Source of the DNA: Pelotomaculum sp.
GTDB taxonomy: Bacteria > Bacillota > Desulfotomaculia > Desulfotomaculales > Pelotomaculaceae
Assembly: GCA_003489345.1 (NCBI GenBank)
Contig: DNIT01000010.1
Location: forward strand, 3,814-13,281
Direction of reading: 5' to 3'
Length of the DNA: 9,468 bases
Below are positions 1 to 6,422 of this stretch, piece after piece. Numbering within the stretch: the stretch's first letter is position 1; every line of letters begins with the position of its first letter. The notes under the pieces were generated by a model. That model ran no database searches, had not been told where the DNA came from, and saw only the letters and a program-made list of their open reading frames with translations. The position numbers and the translations under genes are program-made.

Positions 1-84
1 GAGTAGGTATCTATTTTTTGGGTGTTTTTCAAGTAAATATATTATAATTACATCTATATACTATAGTAATATGATAAATAATAT

Positions 85-100
85 TATACTATATAGTATA
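85..100. repeat. 16-bp perfect palindrome TATACTATATAGTATA
   Basis: This sequence is its own reverse complement. It sits between the direct copy of the CTATAGTAATAT motif at 61-72 and the 17-bp inverted repeat at 107-146. All three share TACTATA-like half sites, which suggests a cluster of related operator-like or hairpin units. Low sequence complexity raises the odds of chance symmetry. Confidence 0.5.
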
Positions 101-106
101 TATCTT

Positions 107-146
107 AAAATATATTACTATAGATAATACTATAGTAATATATTTT
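107..146. repeat. Perfect 17-bp AT-rich inverted repeat with 6-base loop
   Basis: Bases 107-123 (AAAATATATTACTATAG) are the exact reverse complement of 130-146, separated by ATAATA. Each arm has only two G/C pairs. It starts with four A and ends with four T on either strand, so it could act as a weak bidirectional terminator for the minus-strand operon ending at 271. It could equally be a protein-binding site or a cruciform-forming sequence. A further copy of the arm core lies at 60-72 and an independent palindrome at 85-100. Confidence 0.7.
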
Positions 147-197
147 TACTGCTATTTTTTAAAAGAGTAAACCATCGACATCACTTTTTTGGAAACT

Positions 198-234
198 CCG
201 GTTATACGCATTTTTGAAAAAATACATTAACCGG
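198..234 (-). terminator. Weak stem-loop after the transporter gene (possible terminator)
   Basis: CCGGTTA (198-204) is the reverse complement of TAACCGG (228-234). Inside the loop TTTTT (211-215) can pair with AAAAA (217-221), so an interrupted stem forms. It lies 37 to 73 bases past the transporter stop codon, a typical terminator position. However, the minus-strand sequence after the stem reads AGTTTCC, without a proper U-tract, so termination is only a possibility. Confidence 0.3.
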
Positions 235-270
235 CAGATATTCTGCAACATGAAGCTATTAAACTATGCC

Positions 271-1515
271 TTAGGCGGCAGCTTCCTGCATTTTCTTCGA
301 CTTGGATCTAACCACCTGCGTCAGCAATATACCGACAATGCTGATGACAGCGGCAACGATAAAGGCGGTTACGTACCCGCCGCTCGACGCTCTAACACTA
401 GCGGCCGTCATCGGACCAAGATATGCGGCAATGGCGAAACCGCTGAACATAATTCCATAGTTGACACCATTGTTCTTCGGTCCAAACATATCAGCAGTAA
501 GAGCAGGAAAGATTCCCATAATACCGCCGAAGCACAGGGCTATAAACATAGCCTCCACCACGAACAGTGAATAGCTGGGAGTTGCAGTCAAAGCAAAGAC
601 TGACACTGCGCTGATGATATACATGATCGTAAGGGCATTGTAGCGTCCAATCACGTCTGAAACCCAGCCCCAGAACAACCGACCTCCGGTATTGGCCAGG
701 GCAATCATGCTCACCGCCACAGCGGCTACTGCTGCCGTTACTTTGGTCGTTTCCTGAGCAATCGCAGAAGCCTGGCTGATAATCATCAGACCGGAAAAGG
801 CACCGATCATGATCATCAGCAACAGCACATAAAAAATGGGGTCGGAAAGCATTTGTTTCCAGGTTTTATCAACACCCGAAACTGCCGAACCGGCACTGGG
901 GGCAGGGGGGGTCCAGCCTTCCGGTTTGTAACCTGGGGGCGCTGTCATAACAAAGAATGAACCCACTGCGATGATGATAAAATAGGCGATCCCGAGTGTC
1001 CGGAAGGTAGCCATGATACCCATACTGTTAATCATCGAGTTCGCCAGCGGCGGCACTACAATCGAGCCCGTGCCGTAACCGGCAGTTGCCAGGCCTGCCA
1101 CCAGGCCCCTTTTATCCGGGAAGAACTTGACCGTATTGGCAATCGTGCACGAATAAATCAAGCCCATGCCAAGACCCATCAAAGTACCATATGACAGGTA
1201 AAGCCAGGTAGTTGAAGTGGTAAAACCGGTCAGGAACACGCCTCCGCCAAATATGAAAGCCCCGACAAATATGACCCACCTCGGACCAAATTTGTCCTGA
1301 ACGCTCCCACCGATGATCATTGTGACAGGACCAAATAAGTTCGAAATGGTAAATGCCAGCGTCGCTGCAGCGGCAGTGACTGCGACACCGGTAACAGACG
1401 ATAAATGCGCGACCATTGGCTTGGCAAAAACGCTCCAGGCATAGCCGGAACCGATACAAAGGTTGATCAGAACACTGGCGATCAAAACAAGCCATCTTTT
1501 ACTTTTTAAGTCCAT
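271..1515 (-). CDS. OFA (oxalate/formate antiporter) family MFS transporter
   Basis: This is a 414-residue secondary transporter of the inner membrane, expected to move a small organic acid anion by exchange or proton symport; the substrate is not determined. The sequence shows about twelve hydrophobic segments in two halves joined by a hydrophilic loop near residues 192-225. OFA-type landmarks are visible: NLCIGSGYAWSVF (18-30) in the first helix, a motif-A-like GGSVQDKFGPRW (69-80), FFPDKRGLVAG (131-141), APPGYKPEGW (192-201) in the central loop, GGRLFWGWVSDVIGR (277-291) and FGPKNNGVNYG (344-354). Length is normal for the family. The ATG at 1515 is preceded by AAGGAGG (1524-1530) at 8 bases. 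It is the last gene of the cluster, downstream of two acyl-CoA dehydrogenases, so import of the acid degraded by the cluster, or product exchange, is the likely role. Family assignment is firm; substrate is open. Confidence 0.93.
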   Translation of the reverse strand: MDLKSKRWLVLIASVLINLCIGSGYAWSVFAKPMVAHLSSVTGVAVTAAAATLAFTISNLFGPVTMIIGGSVQDKFGPRWVIFVGAFIFGGGVFLTGFTTSTTWLYLSYGTLMGLGMGLIYSCTIANTVKFFPDKRGLVAGLATAGYGTGSIVVPPLANSMINSMGIMATFRTLGIAYFIIIAVGSFFVMTAPPGYKPEGWTPPAPSAGSAVSGVDKTWKQMLSDPIFYVLLLMIMIGAFSGLMIISQASAIAQETTKVTAAVAAVAVSMIALANTGGRLFWGWVSDVIGRYNALTIMYIISAVSVFALTATPSYSLFVVEAMFIALCFGGIMGIFPALTADMFGPKNNGVNYGIMFSGFAIAAYLGPMTAASVRASSGGYVTAFIVAAVISIVGILLTQVVRSKSKKMQEAAA

Positions 1516-1523
1516 GAATAATG

Positions 1524-1530
1524 CCTCCTT
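1524..1530 (-). promoter_or_regulatory. Strong ribosome binding site of the transporter gene
   Basis: AAGGAGG on the minus strand lies 8 bases before the ATG at 1515. It is the strongest Shine-Dalgarno match in the window and fixes the transporter start. Confidence 0.85.
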
Positions 1531-1610
1531 ATAATGTTTTACTTACCGGATGCATACCGCATGTCCCACTTGGATATTACCATTGAATGACTCCATATCC
1601 TTGCACCCTA

Positions 1611-1742
1611 TTAAGTTTTAGCCGTTTTTTCGTCAACCACCTCCTTAAAATACTTAATATAAAGAATGGCGGTACACACAACAAAAACTAAGGGGATGCA
1701 ATTTAGCGACCAACCACTCTTAATCAACCGGAAAGCCCTCAT
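1611..1742 (-). CDS. Small single-span membrane protein, probable MFS transporter small subunit
   Basis: A 43-codon reading frame fills most of the gap between the divergent acyl-CoA dehydrogenase and the OFA transporter. Its start lies 14 bases after the dehydrogenase stop and its stop lies 95 bases before the transporter ATG. The product has a basic N-terminus (MRAFRLIKSG), one hydrophobic span from about W11 to F32 containing WSLNCIPLVFVV, and a charged tail (KEVVDEKTAKT). The layout, a Trp, then Ile-Pro-Leu six residues on, then an aliphatic helix ending in an aromatic, resembles, from memory, the roughly 40-residue proteins named 'MFS transporter small subunit' that are encoded beside OFA-type transporters. 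I infer that it assembles with the neighbouring transporter. The ATG at 1742 has no good Shine-Dalgarno; a TTG six codons in (1727) has GAGGG 8 bases upstream and could be the true start. Coding status rests on position, hydrophobic pattern and context. Confidence 0.6.
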   Translation of the reverse strand: MRAFRLIKSGWSLNCIPLVFVVCTAILYIKYFKEVVDEKTAKT

Positions 1743-1756
1743 GAAATAATAAGTGC

Positions 1757-2896
1757 TCAGCGCAACAGGCTGCCCGCTATAATCTTCTGCGGATATTCAT
1801 TGGAACTGTCGAAAATGATTGCGCCTTTAACATCACGCAAAAGCCTTTCGACGATCATATCCCTACCGTAACCATAGCCTCCGTGAATCTGCAGCGCATT
1901 CATGCAGACGTCTACGCCGGCTTTTGCTGCAAACATTCTGGTCATAGCAGCTTCCTGGGCATATGGCTTGCCTTTATCAATTAAAGCCGCAACCCTGTAG
2001 GTCGCCACCCGGACCAGATGAATATTCATGGCCATCTCCGCCAACATCCATTGTATCGCCTGCAAGCGGGCAATTGGTCCACCAAATTGAACCCGTTCTT
2101 TGGCGTAGTTTATTGATGCGTCAAGTGCGGACTGGGCAATGCCAATGACTTGTGCGGCAGCTGCCACACTGCTGTTGGCAAGAATGCCCATATAGATCTC
2201 ATATCCCTGATTTTCAGCGCCGAGCAGGTTTTCCTTGGGAACCTGTACGTTCTCAAACACTATTTCTGATGTCTGCAAAGCGCGTAGACCCATTTTCTCA
2301 ATCTGCCTGCTGACGGTTAACCCGGGAGTACCCGCGTCAACTATAAAGGCGCTCAATCCTCTCATACCTGCGTCAGGATTGATCACAGCAAAAACAATGT
2401 ACACATCGGCTACGCCGCCGTTGAGGACATAATATTTCTTGCCACTCAACACATATTTACCTCCGGCAAAGCCGGCCGTAACCCTATCCGGACCCTCAAC
2501 AGGCGCGGCGCCCGGCTCGTACATTGCAAAGCCGCCCAGTTTCTCTCCTGTACACATATCCGGCAAATATTGTTCCTTCTGCTCTTGATTGCCCCATGCA
2601 AAGATTGCGTTGGCAGCAAGCGAACAGTGTGTGGCCAAAATTGCTCCTGTTGAAGCGCAGGAGCGGGACAATTCTTCAACCATCAAAATGTAACTAAAAA
2701 AATCCGCCCCCGCTCCACCATATTCGACGGGAAAAAACATGCCCATGAAGTCGAGCGCCGCCATTTCCTTAATTGTTTCAGCAGGATAAAGCCCGGAACG
2801 GTCTATTTCAGATGCCTGCGGTTCTAGTTGCTCCCTGCCGTAATCCCGGGCCATTTTTTTAATCAACTGTTGCTCTTCTGTTAAATTGAAATCCAT
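1757..2896 (-). CDS. Divergent acyl-CoA dehydrogenase with Asp in place of the catalytic Glu
   Basis: This is a 379-residue FAD-dependent acyl-CoA dehydrogenase of normal length, cytoplasmic and expected to pass electrons to ETF. The N-terminal helical domain (about 1-115), middle beta domain (about 120-220) and C-terminal helical domain (about 230-379) are all present. Family hallmarks such as QIHGGYGYGRD (336-346) are kept. The active-site region is not standard. The usual YEGT(N/S)xIQ segment reads FDSSNEYPQ (362-370), giving Asp363 where the catalytic base Glu sits. The helix-G position used by isovaleryl-type enzymes is Ser (242/243). The first signature, normally (S/T)EPxxGSD, reads YEPGAAPVEG (126-135). 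It may act on an unusual, perhaps cyclic, acyl-CoA or run in the reductive direction. The ATG at 2896 follows AGGAG (spacing about 8). It lies 24 bases after the canonical paralogue, so the two are probably co-translated and may catalyse successive steps. Confidence 0.92.
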   Translation of the reverse strand: MDFNLTEEQQLIKKMARDYGREQLEPQASEIDRSGLYPAETIKEMAALDFMGMFFPVEYGGAGADFFSYILMVEELSRSCASTGAILATHCSLAANAIFAWGNQEQKEQYLPDMCTGEKLGGFAMYEPGAAPVEGPDRVTAGFAGGKYVLSGKKYYVLNGGVADVYIVFAVINPDAGMRGLSAFIVDAGTPGLTVSRQIEKMGLRALQTSEIVFENVQVPKENLLGAENQGYEIYMGILANSSVAAAAQVIGIAQSALDASINYAKERVQFGGPIARLQAIQWMLAEMAMNIHLVRVATYRVAALIDKGKPYAQEAAMTRMFAAKAGVDVCMNALQIHGGYGYGRDMIVERLLRDVKGAIIFDSSNEYPQKIIAGSLLR

Positions 2897-2920
2897 AGCA
2901 CTCTCCTACTTTGACAGCAC

Positions 2921-4072
2921 TTAGTGCCCGGTCCCTTTCAGCAGCGCACCCGCGATAACGACCCTCTGGATCTGGTTTGTTCCTTCGTAAATGGACAGGA
3001 TCCTGGCGTCACGCCAAACTTTTTCAATATATGCGTCTTTGGTATAGCCGTAAGAGCCCATTATTTCCATAGCATCTCTTGCGACCTGCATAGCCATATC
3101 GGTACAAAACAGTTTTGTTATAGCGGAATGCTTCGAATAAGGCTGGTGCGCGTCTTTTAATACAGCGCCCCGGTAAACAAGCTGCCTGCCGGCTTCGACG
3201 GCAGTGTCCATATCCGCCAGTTTAAACGCTGCCGACTGCTGAACCGACAACGGCTTACCATGATCCATGCGCTCTTTTACATATTTGACGCATTCATCAA
3301 GGGCTCTTTGCGCGACCCCGACAGCTTGGGCAGCCACCATCAGGCGGCCGGAATCCAGCGACATCATGGCCAGCTTCATACCGTCACCTTCATTGCCGAG
3401 CAAATGCGAAGCAGGTATTCTAACATTTTCCAATATCAATTCCACCGTGTTGGAGGCGCGAATTCCCATTTTATCTTCAACTTTACCGGAGCTTAAACCC
3501 GGACGATCGCGCTCCACTATAAAGGCACTCAGCCCCTTGGCTCCCTTGCATTTGTCCGTGGAAGCAAACACGATATAGGTGGCCGCTACACCGCCTTGTG
3601 TAATAAAGCACTTAGTTCCGTTCAGAACATATTCGTCCCCTTCCCGCCTGGCAGTGGTAGAAACAGCGCCCGCGTCGGATCCGGCGTTCGGTTCAGTCAG
3701 GGCAAAGGCGCCATAATTACCTTCCAGCAGGGGACCAAAGTGCTTTTTCTTCTGTTCCGGATTACCGGCCAATAAGACCGTGTATGAGCAAAGGTTGTTT
3801 GCGCCTAAAGCTGTGGCTGTCCCAAGGTCGGCATAGCCAAGCTCTTCCAAAATCATGGCGCAGGTTACAGTATCCAGCTCAGGCCCGCCAACTTCTTTCG
3901 GTGCAACCAGGCATGCCAATCCCTCTTCCTTCCAGGCTTCTAAAACTGACATCGGGAGTTCACCATTCGCGTCGACGTCCCTGGCGATTGGATCAATATG
4001 CTTTTTCACAAAAGTGCGAACTCTTTTTTGCAATTCAATTTGTTCAGGTGTATAGTCAAACATCCGGTTCAT
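2921..4072 (-). CDS. Acyl-CoA dehydrogenase, canonical short-chain type
   Basis: This 383-residue FAD enzyme should catalyse alpha,beta-dehydrogenation of an acyl-CoA with electron transfer to ETF. All standard features are visible, counted from the ATG at 4072: first signature ALTEPNAGSDAGA (124-136), second signature EIMGSYGY (336-343), and the catalytic Glu363 in IYEGTNQIQR (361-370). Gly242-Arg243 at the helix-G position is the short-chain/butyryl pattern rather than the isovaleryl pattern. The frame extends to a TTG at 4075, directly followed by ATG at 4072, and another ATG lies at 4063 (MFDYTPEQ). No strong Shine-Dalgarno precedes any of them, so the exact start is uncertain by up to four residues; I chose the first ATG. 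It is the upstream member of a tight pair with the divergent dehydrogenase. Substrate is not predictable from sequence alone; the family call is secure. Confidence 0.95.
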   Translation of the reverse strand: MNRMFDYTPEQIELQKRVRTFVKKHIDPIARDVDANGELPMSVLEAWKEEGLACLVAPKEVGGPELDTVTCAMILEELGYADLGTATALGANNLCSYTVLLAGNPEQKKKHFGPLLEGNYGAFALTEPNAGSDAGAVSTTARREGDEYVLNGTKCFITQGGVAATYIVFASTDKCKGAKGLSAFIVERDRPGLSSGKVEDKMGIRASNTVELILENVRIPASHLLGNEGDGMKLAMMSLDSGRLMVAAQAVGVAQRALDECVKYVKERMDHGKPLSVQQSAAFKLADMDTAVEAGRQLVYRGAVLKDAHQPYSKHSAITKLFCTDMAMQVARDAMEIMGSYGYTKDAYIEKVWRDARILSIYEGTNQIQRVVIAGALLKGTGH

Positions 4073-4163
4073 CAACTTTCACTTTTTGATCGTTGTTGGA
4101 TAATTGGTTATACCTGTATTGACCGCCCTTGATATGGAGCCTTGCACTCTTGCTTTTTAAGGC

Positions 4164-4209
4164 CCTTGGAGGCAAGACAACCTTTCTTGTCTTGCCGTCC
4201 AAGGTTTTT
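4164..4209 (+). terminator. Strong hairpin with T5 tract on the plus strand, between CoA-transferase 1 and the dehydrogenases
   Basis: CCTTGGA (4164-4170) plus GGCAAGACAA (4171-4180) pair with TTGTCTTGCC (4187-4196) and TCCAAGG (4198-4204). This gives a 17-bp stem with one bulged G (4197) and the loop CCTTTC. TTTTT follows at 4205-4209 on the plus strand, so it has the form of an intrinsic terminator for plus-strand transcription, opposite to all genes here. Read in the coding (minus) direction the stem is followed by GCCTTAAAAAG, which is no U-tract. In the operon mRNA it would therefore be a stable intercistronic hairpin, possibly protecting or separating mRNA segments. Confidence 0.6.
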
Positions 4210-4267
4210 CGCACTTTACATGTGAGACAAGACCTTACCCATCAAATAGCGAATTCTTTTCTTTCAT

Positions 4268-4286
4268 CCAACCCCACTCGGGCTGG
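4268..4286 (-). other. Small stem-loop just after the CoA-transferase 1 stop
   Basis: On the minus strand CCAGCCC and GGGTTGG can pair (seven pairs, one of them G-U) around a five-base loop, beginning about 10 bases after the TAG at 4296-4298. No U-tract follows (ATGAAAG), so it is not a convincing terminator; it may help define the 3' end of this cistron. Confidence 0.3.
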
Positions 4287-4295
4287 AAAACTGAA

Positions 4296-5915
4296 CTATT
4301 TTACTTTCGCGTCCCAAACAGCCTTTAAGCCGCCGTTGCCCCAAACAGGCTGGAAGATTTCAGCTGGCATCAATCTAGGACCGCCGGCCGGGATGATCGG
4401 AGCAAACTCCATCTGATCCAAAATATCTTTCTGTAGATCTACGCCCGGCGCAATCTCAATCAAAACCAGACCTTCCAAAGTCTTTTCAAATACGCATCTT
4501 TCCGTGATGTAGAGCAGCTTCTTGCCTCGCTTAGCGGCCAGGTTGGCGTCAAAGGTCAACTGCAGGCATTTCTTTACGAACTTCTTCAGTTTGCCTTCGG
4601 TCTTAATAACCAGTTTGCCGTCTTCAACTGTTTCCTCTAAGCCCTTGGCGGTGAAAGTACCGATGAAACAAGCTGTATTGGCGCCGGCAGTGATATTGGC
4701 AAATCCACCTACCCCCAGCGTTACGCCGTTTAGAAACGAAGTATTGATTGATCCGTCTTCCTGCGCTTCGGATAATCCGAATACGCCAAAGTCCAGTCCT
4801 GTCCCGTCAAACCAGTCGAAATGCTCGCCCTGGTCTACGGAAGCTTCAATATTCCAATGGCATCCAAAGTCAGGACCGCCCCCCGGAACCCCGCCCACAG
4901 AACCGGATTCGGAAATCATCGTGATGTCATCCATGACGCCTTCTTCTGCCATGACGCTGCCGCAGAAGGTAGGCAGCCCTATACCAAAGTTGCACATCCA
5001 ACCGGCCTGCGCTTCCATGCAGGCTCTTCTGACCATGATCTTTTTCGGGTCAAGAGGCATCGGCTTTAAGCTGTCGCTTAGAGGCACTTTGATTCTCCCT
5101 GAAAGGCCGTGCCAGTAAGTAATGTTTTGCTTGCCGTGGGGCCATAAGCCGTGGACAATGTCTTCAGGGTGTTCGGCCACTACGATATAGTCCACTAAAT
5201 TGCGGGCGACTTTAACCATTTTAGGGTCCAAAGAGCCCCCCTTGGCCAGACGCTCAACCTGAACAATCACTGTCCCGCCATAAGCCTTTACAGCACGCGC
5301 AACTGTTGATAATTCGAGGTTGTAAACTTCATTTTCAATCGTGACGTTACCGTTTTCGTCGGCTGTAGTAGCTCTGAAGATACCCTTGGTATAAGGCAAT
5401 CCCCTGTAGTAGAGATACTCTTCTCCGTCAAAATCGGCAATGTGCTTGATAAATTGTTTATTTTGAGCAGTCAATTCCTCTGTAATCTTCTTTGCGCTGG
5501 GATTCAAGCATCCCGCGTCAACACGTTCGTCCATGAAAGTACCCAGACCGACCTTGGACAGGACGCCCTGCATGCCTCTGCCTTGTTCCCTGTACATCTG
5601 CAGCATTGTTCCCAAAGGCATATACCACCCCGGCAATTTATCCTCCTGGATTAGTTTGGCGATACCGGGAGTAGTGCTTTCGTGGGAAGAAATATCCCAC
5701 TTTAACAGGCCTTCATGGGCGAAGCAGTTTGCCGGTATGCAGCCTGCGGCATGAATATGAACCATATCACGGGGATGACCTGTCTCCAGAAAACGTTTCC
5801 CGATGGCCTGACCGATTTCTTCCGGCCAGCCACTCATCCCGAAAGAGGCGCCTAGAATAATGTCCCCATCAACGAACAGTTCTGCGGCTTCTTTAACAGT
5901 AATTACTTTTGCCAA
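4296..5915 (-). CDS. Acyl-CoA:acetate/3-ketoacid CoA-transferase, YdiF/Pct-like (copy 1)
   Basis: This 539-residue cytoplasmic enzyme moves CoA between an acyl-CoA donor and a free carboxylic acid by ping-pong chemistry through a glutamyl-CoA thioester. Both fused halves of a family I CoA-transferase are present: the alpha-like half with SFGMSGWPEEIGQA (24-37) and HPRDMVHIHAAG (47-58), and the beta-like half with the catalytic Glu336 in SESGSVGG (335-342). GVGGF (401-405) forms the expected oxyanion or CoA-binding loop. It is slightly longer than E. coli YdiF (about 531). The start is a TTG at 5915, preceded by AAGGAG (5927-5932). It is supported by the paralogue, whose protein begins in the same way (MAKFVT versus MAKVIT). 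An out-of-frame ATG nine-codon frame (5893-5922) overlaps the start. It probably activates the substrate of the pathway or recycles CoA from the product; donor and acceptor are unknown. Confidence 0.93.
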   Translation of the reverse strand: MAKVITVKEAAELFVDGDIILGASFGMSGWPEEIGQAIGKRFLETGHPRDMVHIHAAGCIPANCFAHEGLLKWDISSHESTTPGIAKLIQEDKLPGWYMPLGTMLQMYREQGRGMQGVLSKVGLGTFMDERVDAGCLNPSAKKITEELTAQNKQFIKHIADFDGEEYLYYRGLPYTKGIFRATTADENGNVTIENEVYNLELSTVARAVKAYGGTVIVQVERLAKGGSLDPKMVKVARNLVDYIVVAEHPEDIVHGLWPHGKQNITYWHGLSGRIKVPLSDSLKPMPLDPKKIMVRRACMEAQAGWMCNFGIGLPTFCGSVMAEEGVMDDITMISESGSVGGVPGGGPDFGCHWNIEASVDQGEHFDWFDGTGLDFGVFGLSEAQEDGSINTSFLNGVTLGVGGFANITAGANTACFIGTFTAKGLEETVEDGKLVIKTEGKLKKFVKKCLQLTFDANLAAKRGKKLLYITERCVFEKTLEGLVLIEIAPGVDLQKDILDQMEFAPIIPAGGPRLMPAEIFQPVWGNGGLKAVWDAKVK

Positions 5916-5926
5916 TGAACATCTCT

Positions 5927-5932
5927 CTCCTT
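5927..5932 (-). promoter_or_regulatory. Ribosome binding site serving an unusual TTG start
   Basis: AAGGAG on the minus strand is 11 bases from the TTG (5915) of CoA-transferase 1 but only 4 bases from an out-of-frame ATG at 5922. GAGAG repeats run downstream of it, so a closer pairing (GAGAG, 7 bases from TTG) is possible. No in-frame ATG exists nearby, so TTG is the best start. Confidence 0.6.
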
Positions 5933-6364
5933 ATTTTCTAATTTAGCATGGAAACAGGATTCTATATTCATGCAAACGTTCTGAATTCTCCGTGGTTCTT
6001 CGCTGTATTGGGCAGGACTTGAAATGATACCAAAGAACCGCTTTGAGAACACCGTAAGCATAAATACCCATTTGTGAGGAGAAACACCAAGCTCCAAATT
6101 TCTTTACTGCATTGGCAGGCATTCGTTTAAATCTGATACCAACCTCCCGGCGCATAGTTCTCCAAGCAGTTGGGTCTTGTATTCGTGAATCAAGGGGCAG
6201 CTGACAAACTGCCTTTGTTAAAGCACATATCTCCCGGCACATCATTGCATATCATCAGCAACAGCACAGCAGCATGTAGGTTACATATAAAAGGTATAGA
6301 ATGTACCGGGTTTCTTTGCAGCGATAATTGCGGGCTCACCCGCCGTGATTTTCATATGGCCGTT

Positions 6365-6422
6365 CTTGACATGGAGCGCCCTCCCATTTGAAGGGGGCTA
6401 GCCTGGCGTTCTCCATGTCAAG
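6365..6422. repeat. 58-base long hairpin with 12-bp outer stem
   Basis: CTTGACATGGAG (6365-6376) is the exact reverse complement of 6411-6422. Inside, CGCC (6377-6380) pairs with GGCG (6405-6408) after a two-base bulge, and CTCCC can pair with GGGGG around ATTTGAA. The result is a long, nearly continuous stem. No T-run follows on either strand, so it is not an ordinary intrinsic terminator. It begins about 80 bases past the CoA-transferase 2 stop. The left arm with its flank (6358-6377) resembles 4121-4140 in another intergenic gap (16 of 20 bases, all differences transitions). Confidence 0.65.

Larger units (their letters stand above)
1..270. other. AT-rich spacer downstream of the transporter gene
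   Basis: No gene is seen here. The stretch from about 30 to 170 is almost pure A/T and is built from repeated, mutually inverted copies of a motif with core CTATAGTA, listed separately. Between it and the transporter stop lies a small dyad at 198-234. On the minus strand TATAAT-like hexamers occur (for example within AGTATAATATT), so the region could also carry the promoter of a gene to the left of the window, but AT-rich DNA produces such matches by chance. It marks the probable 3' end of the operon. Confidence 0.6.

Noticed and set aside
214..570. 118-codon plus-strand open frame at the left
   Set aside because: It is largely antisense to the 3' end of the transporter gene, hydrophilic and without recognisable motifs or RBS.
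1546..1599. 17-codon minus-strand frame between the small membrane protein and the transporter
   Set aside because: Too short to support; the AAGG-like sequence before it is weak and the peptide has no features.
4522..5118. 198-codon plus-strand open frame inside CoA-transferase 1
   Set aside because: It is antisense to a conserved enzyme; its Pro/Ser-rich composition is what the complement of that coding frame gives. The same applies to the other plus-strand frames, such as 6428-7006 and 8461-8877.
5903..6097. 64-codon minus-strand open frame running into CoA-transferase 1
   Set aside because: It overlaps the start of a certain gene in another frame, has no RBS and shows no family resemblance.
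5943..6245. 100-codon minus-strand open frame in the long gap
   Set aside because: It has no Shine-Dalgarno, no recognisable domain, many Cys/Trp/His/Met residues typical of non-coding translation, and overlaps another equally open frame. Kept only as a comment in the gap entry.
6330..6358. Riboswitch or molybdenum-cofactor RNA motif in the long gap
   Set aside because: A short GCGGG/CCCGC hairpin is present, but none of the conserved cores of known riboswitch classes could be recognised by eye.
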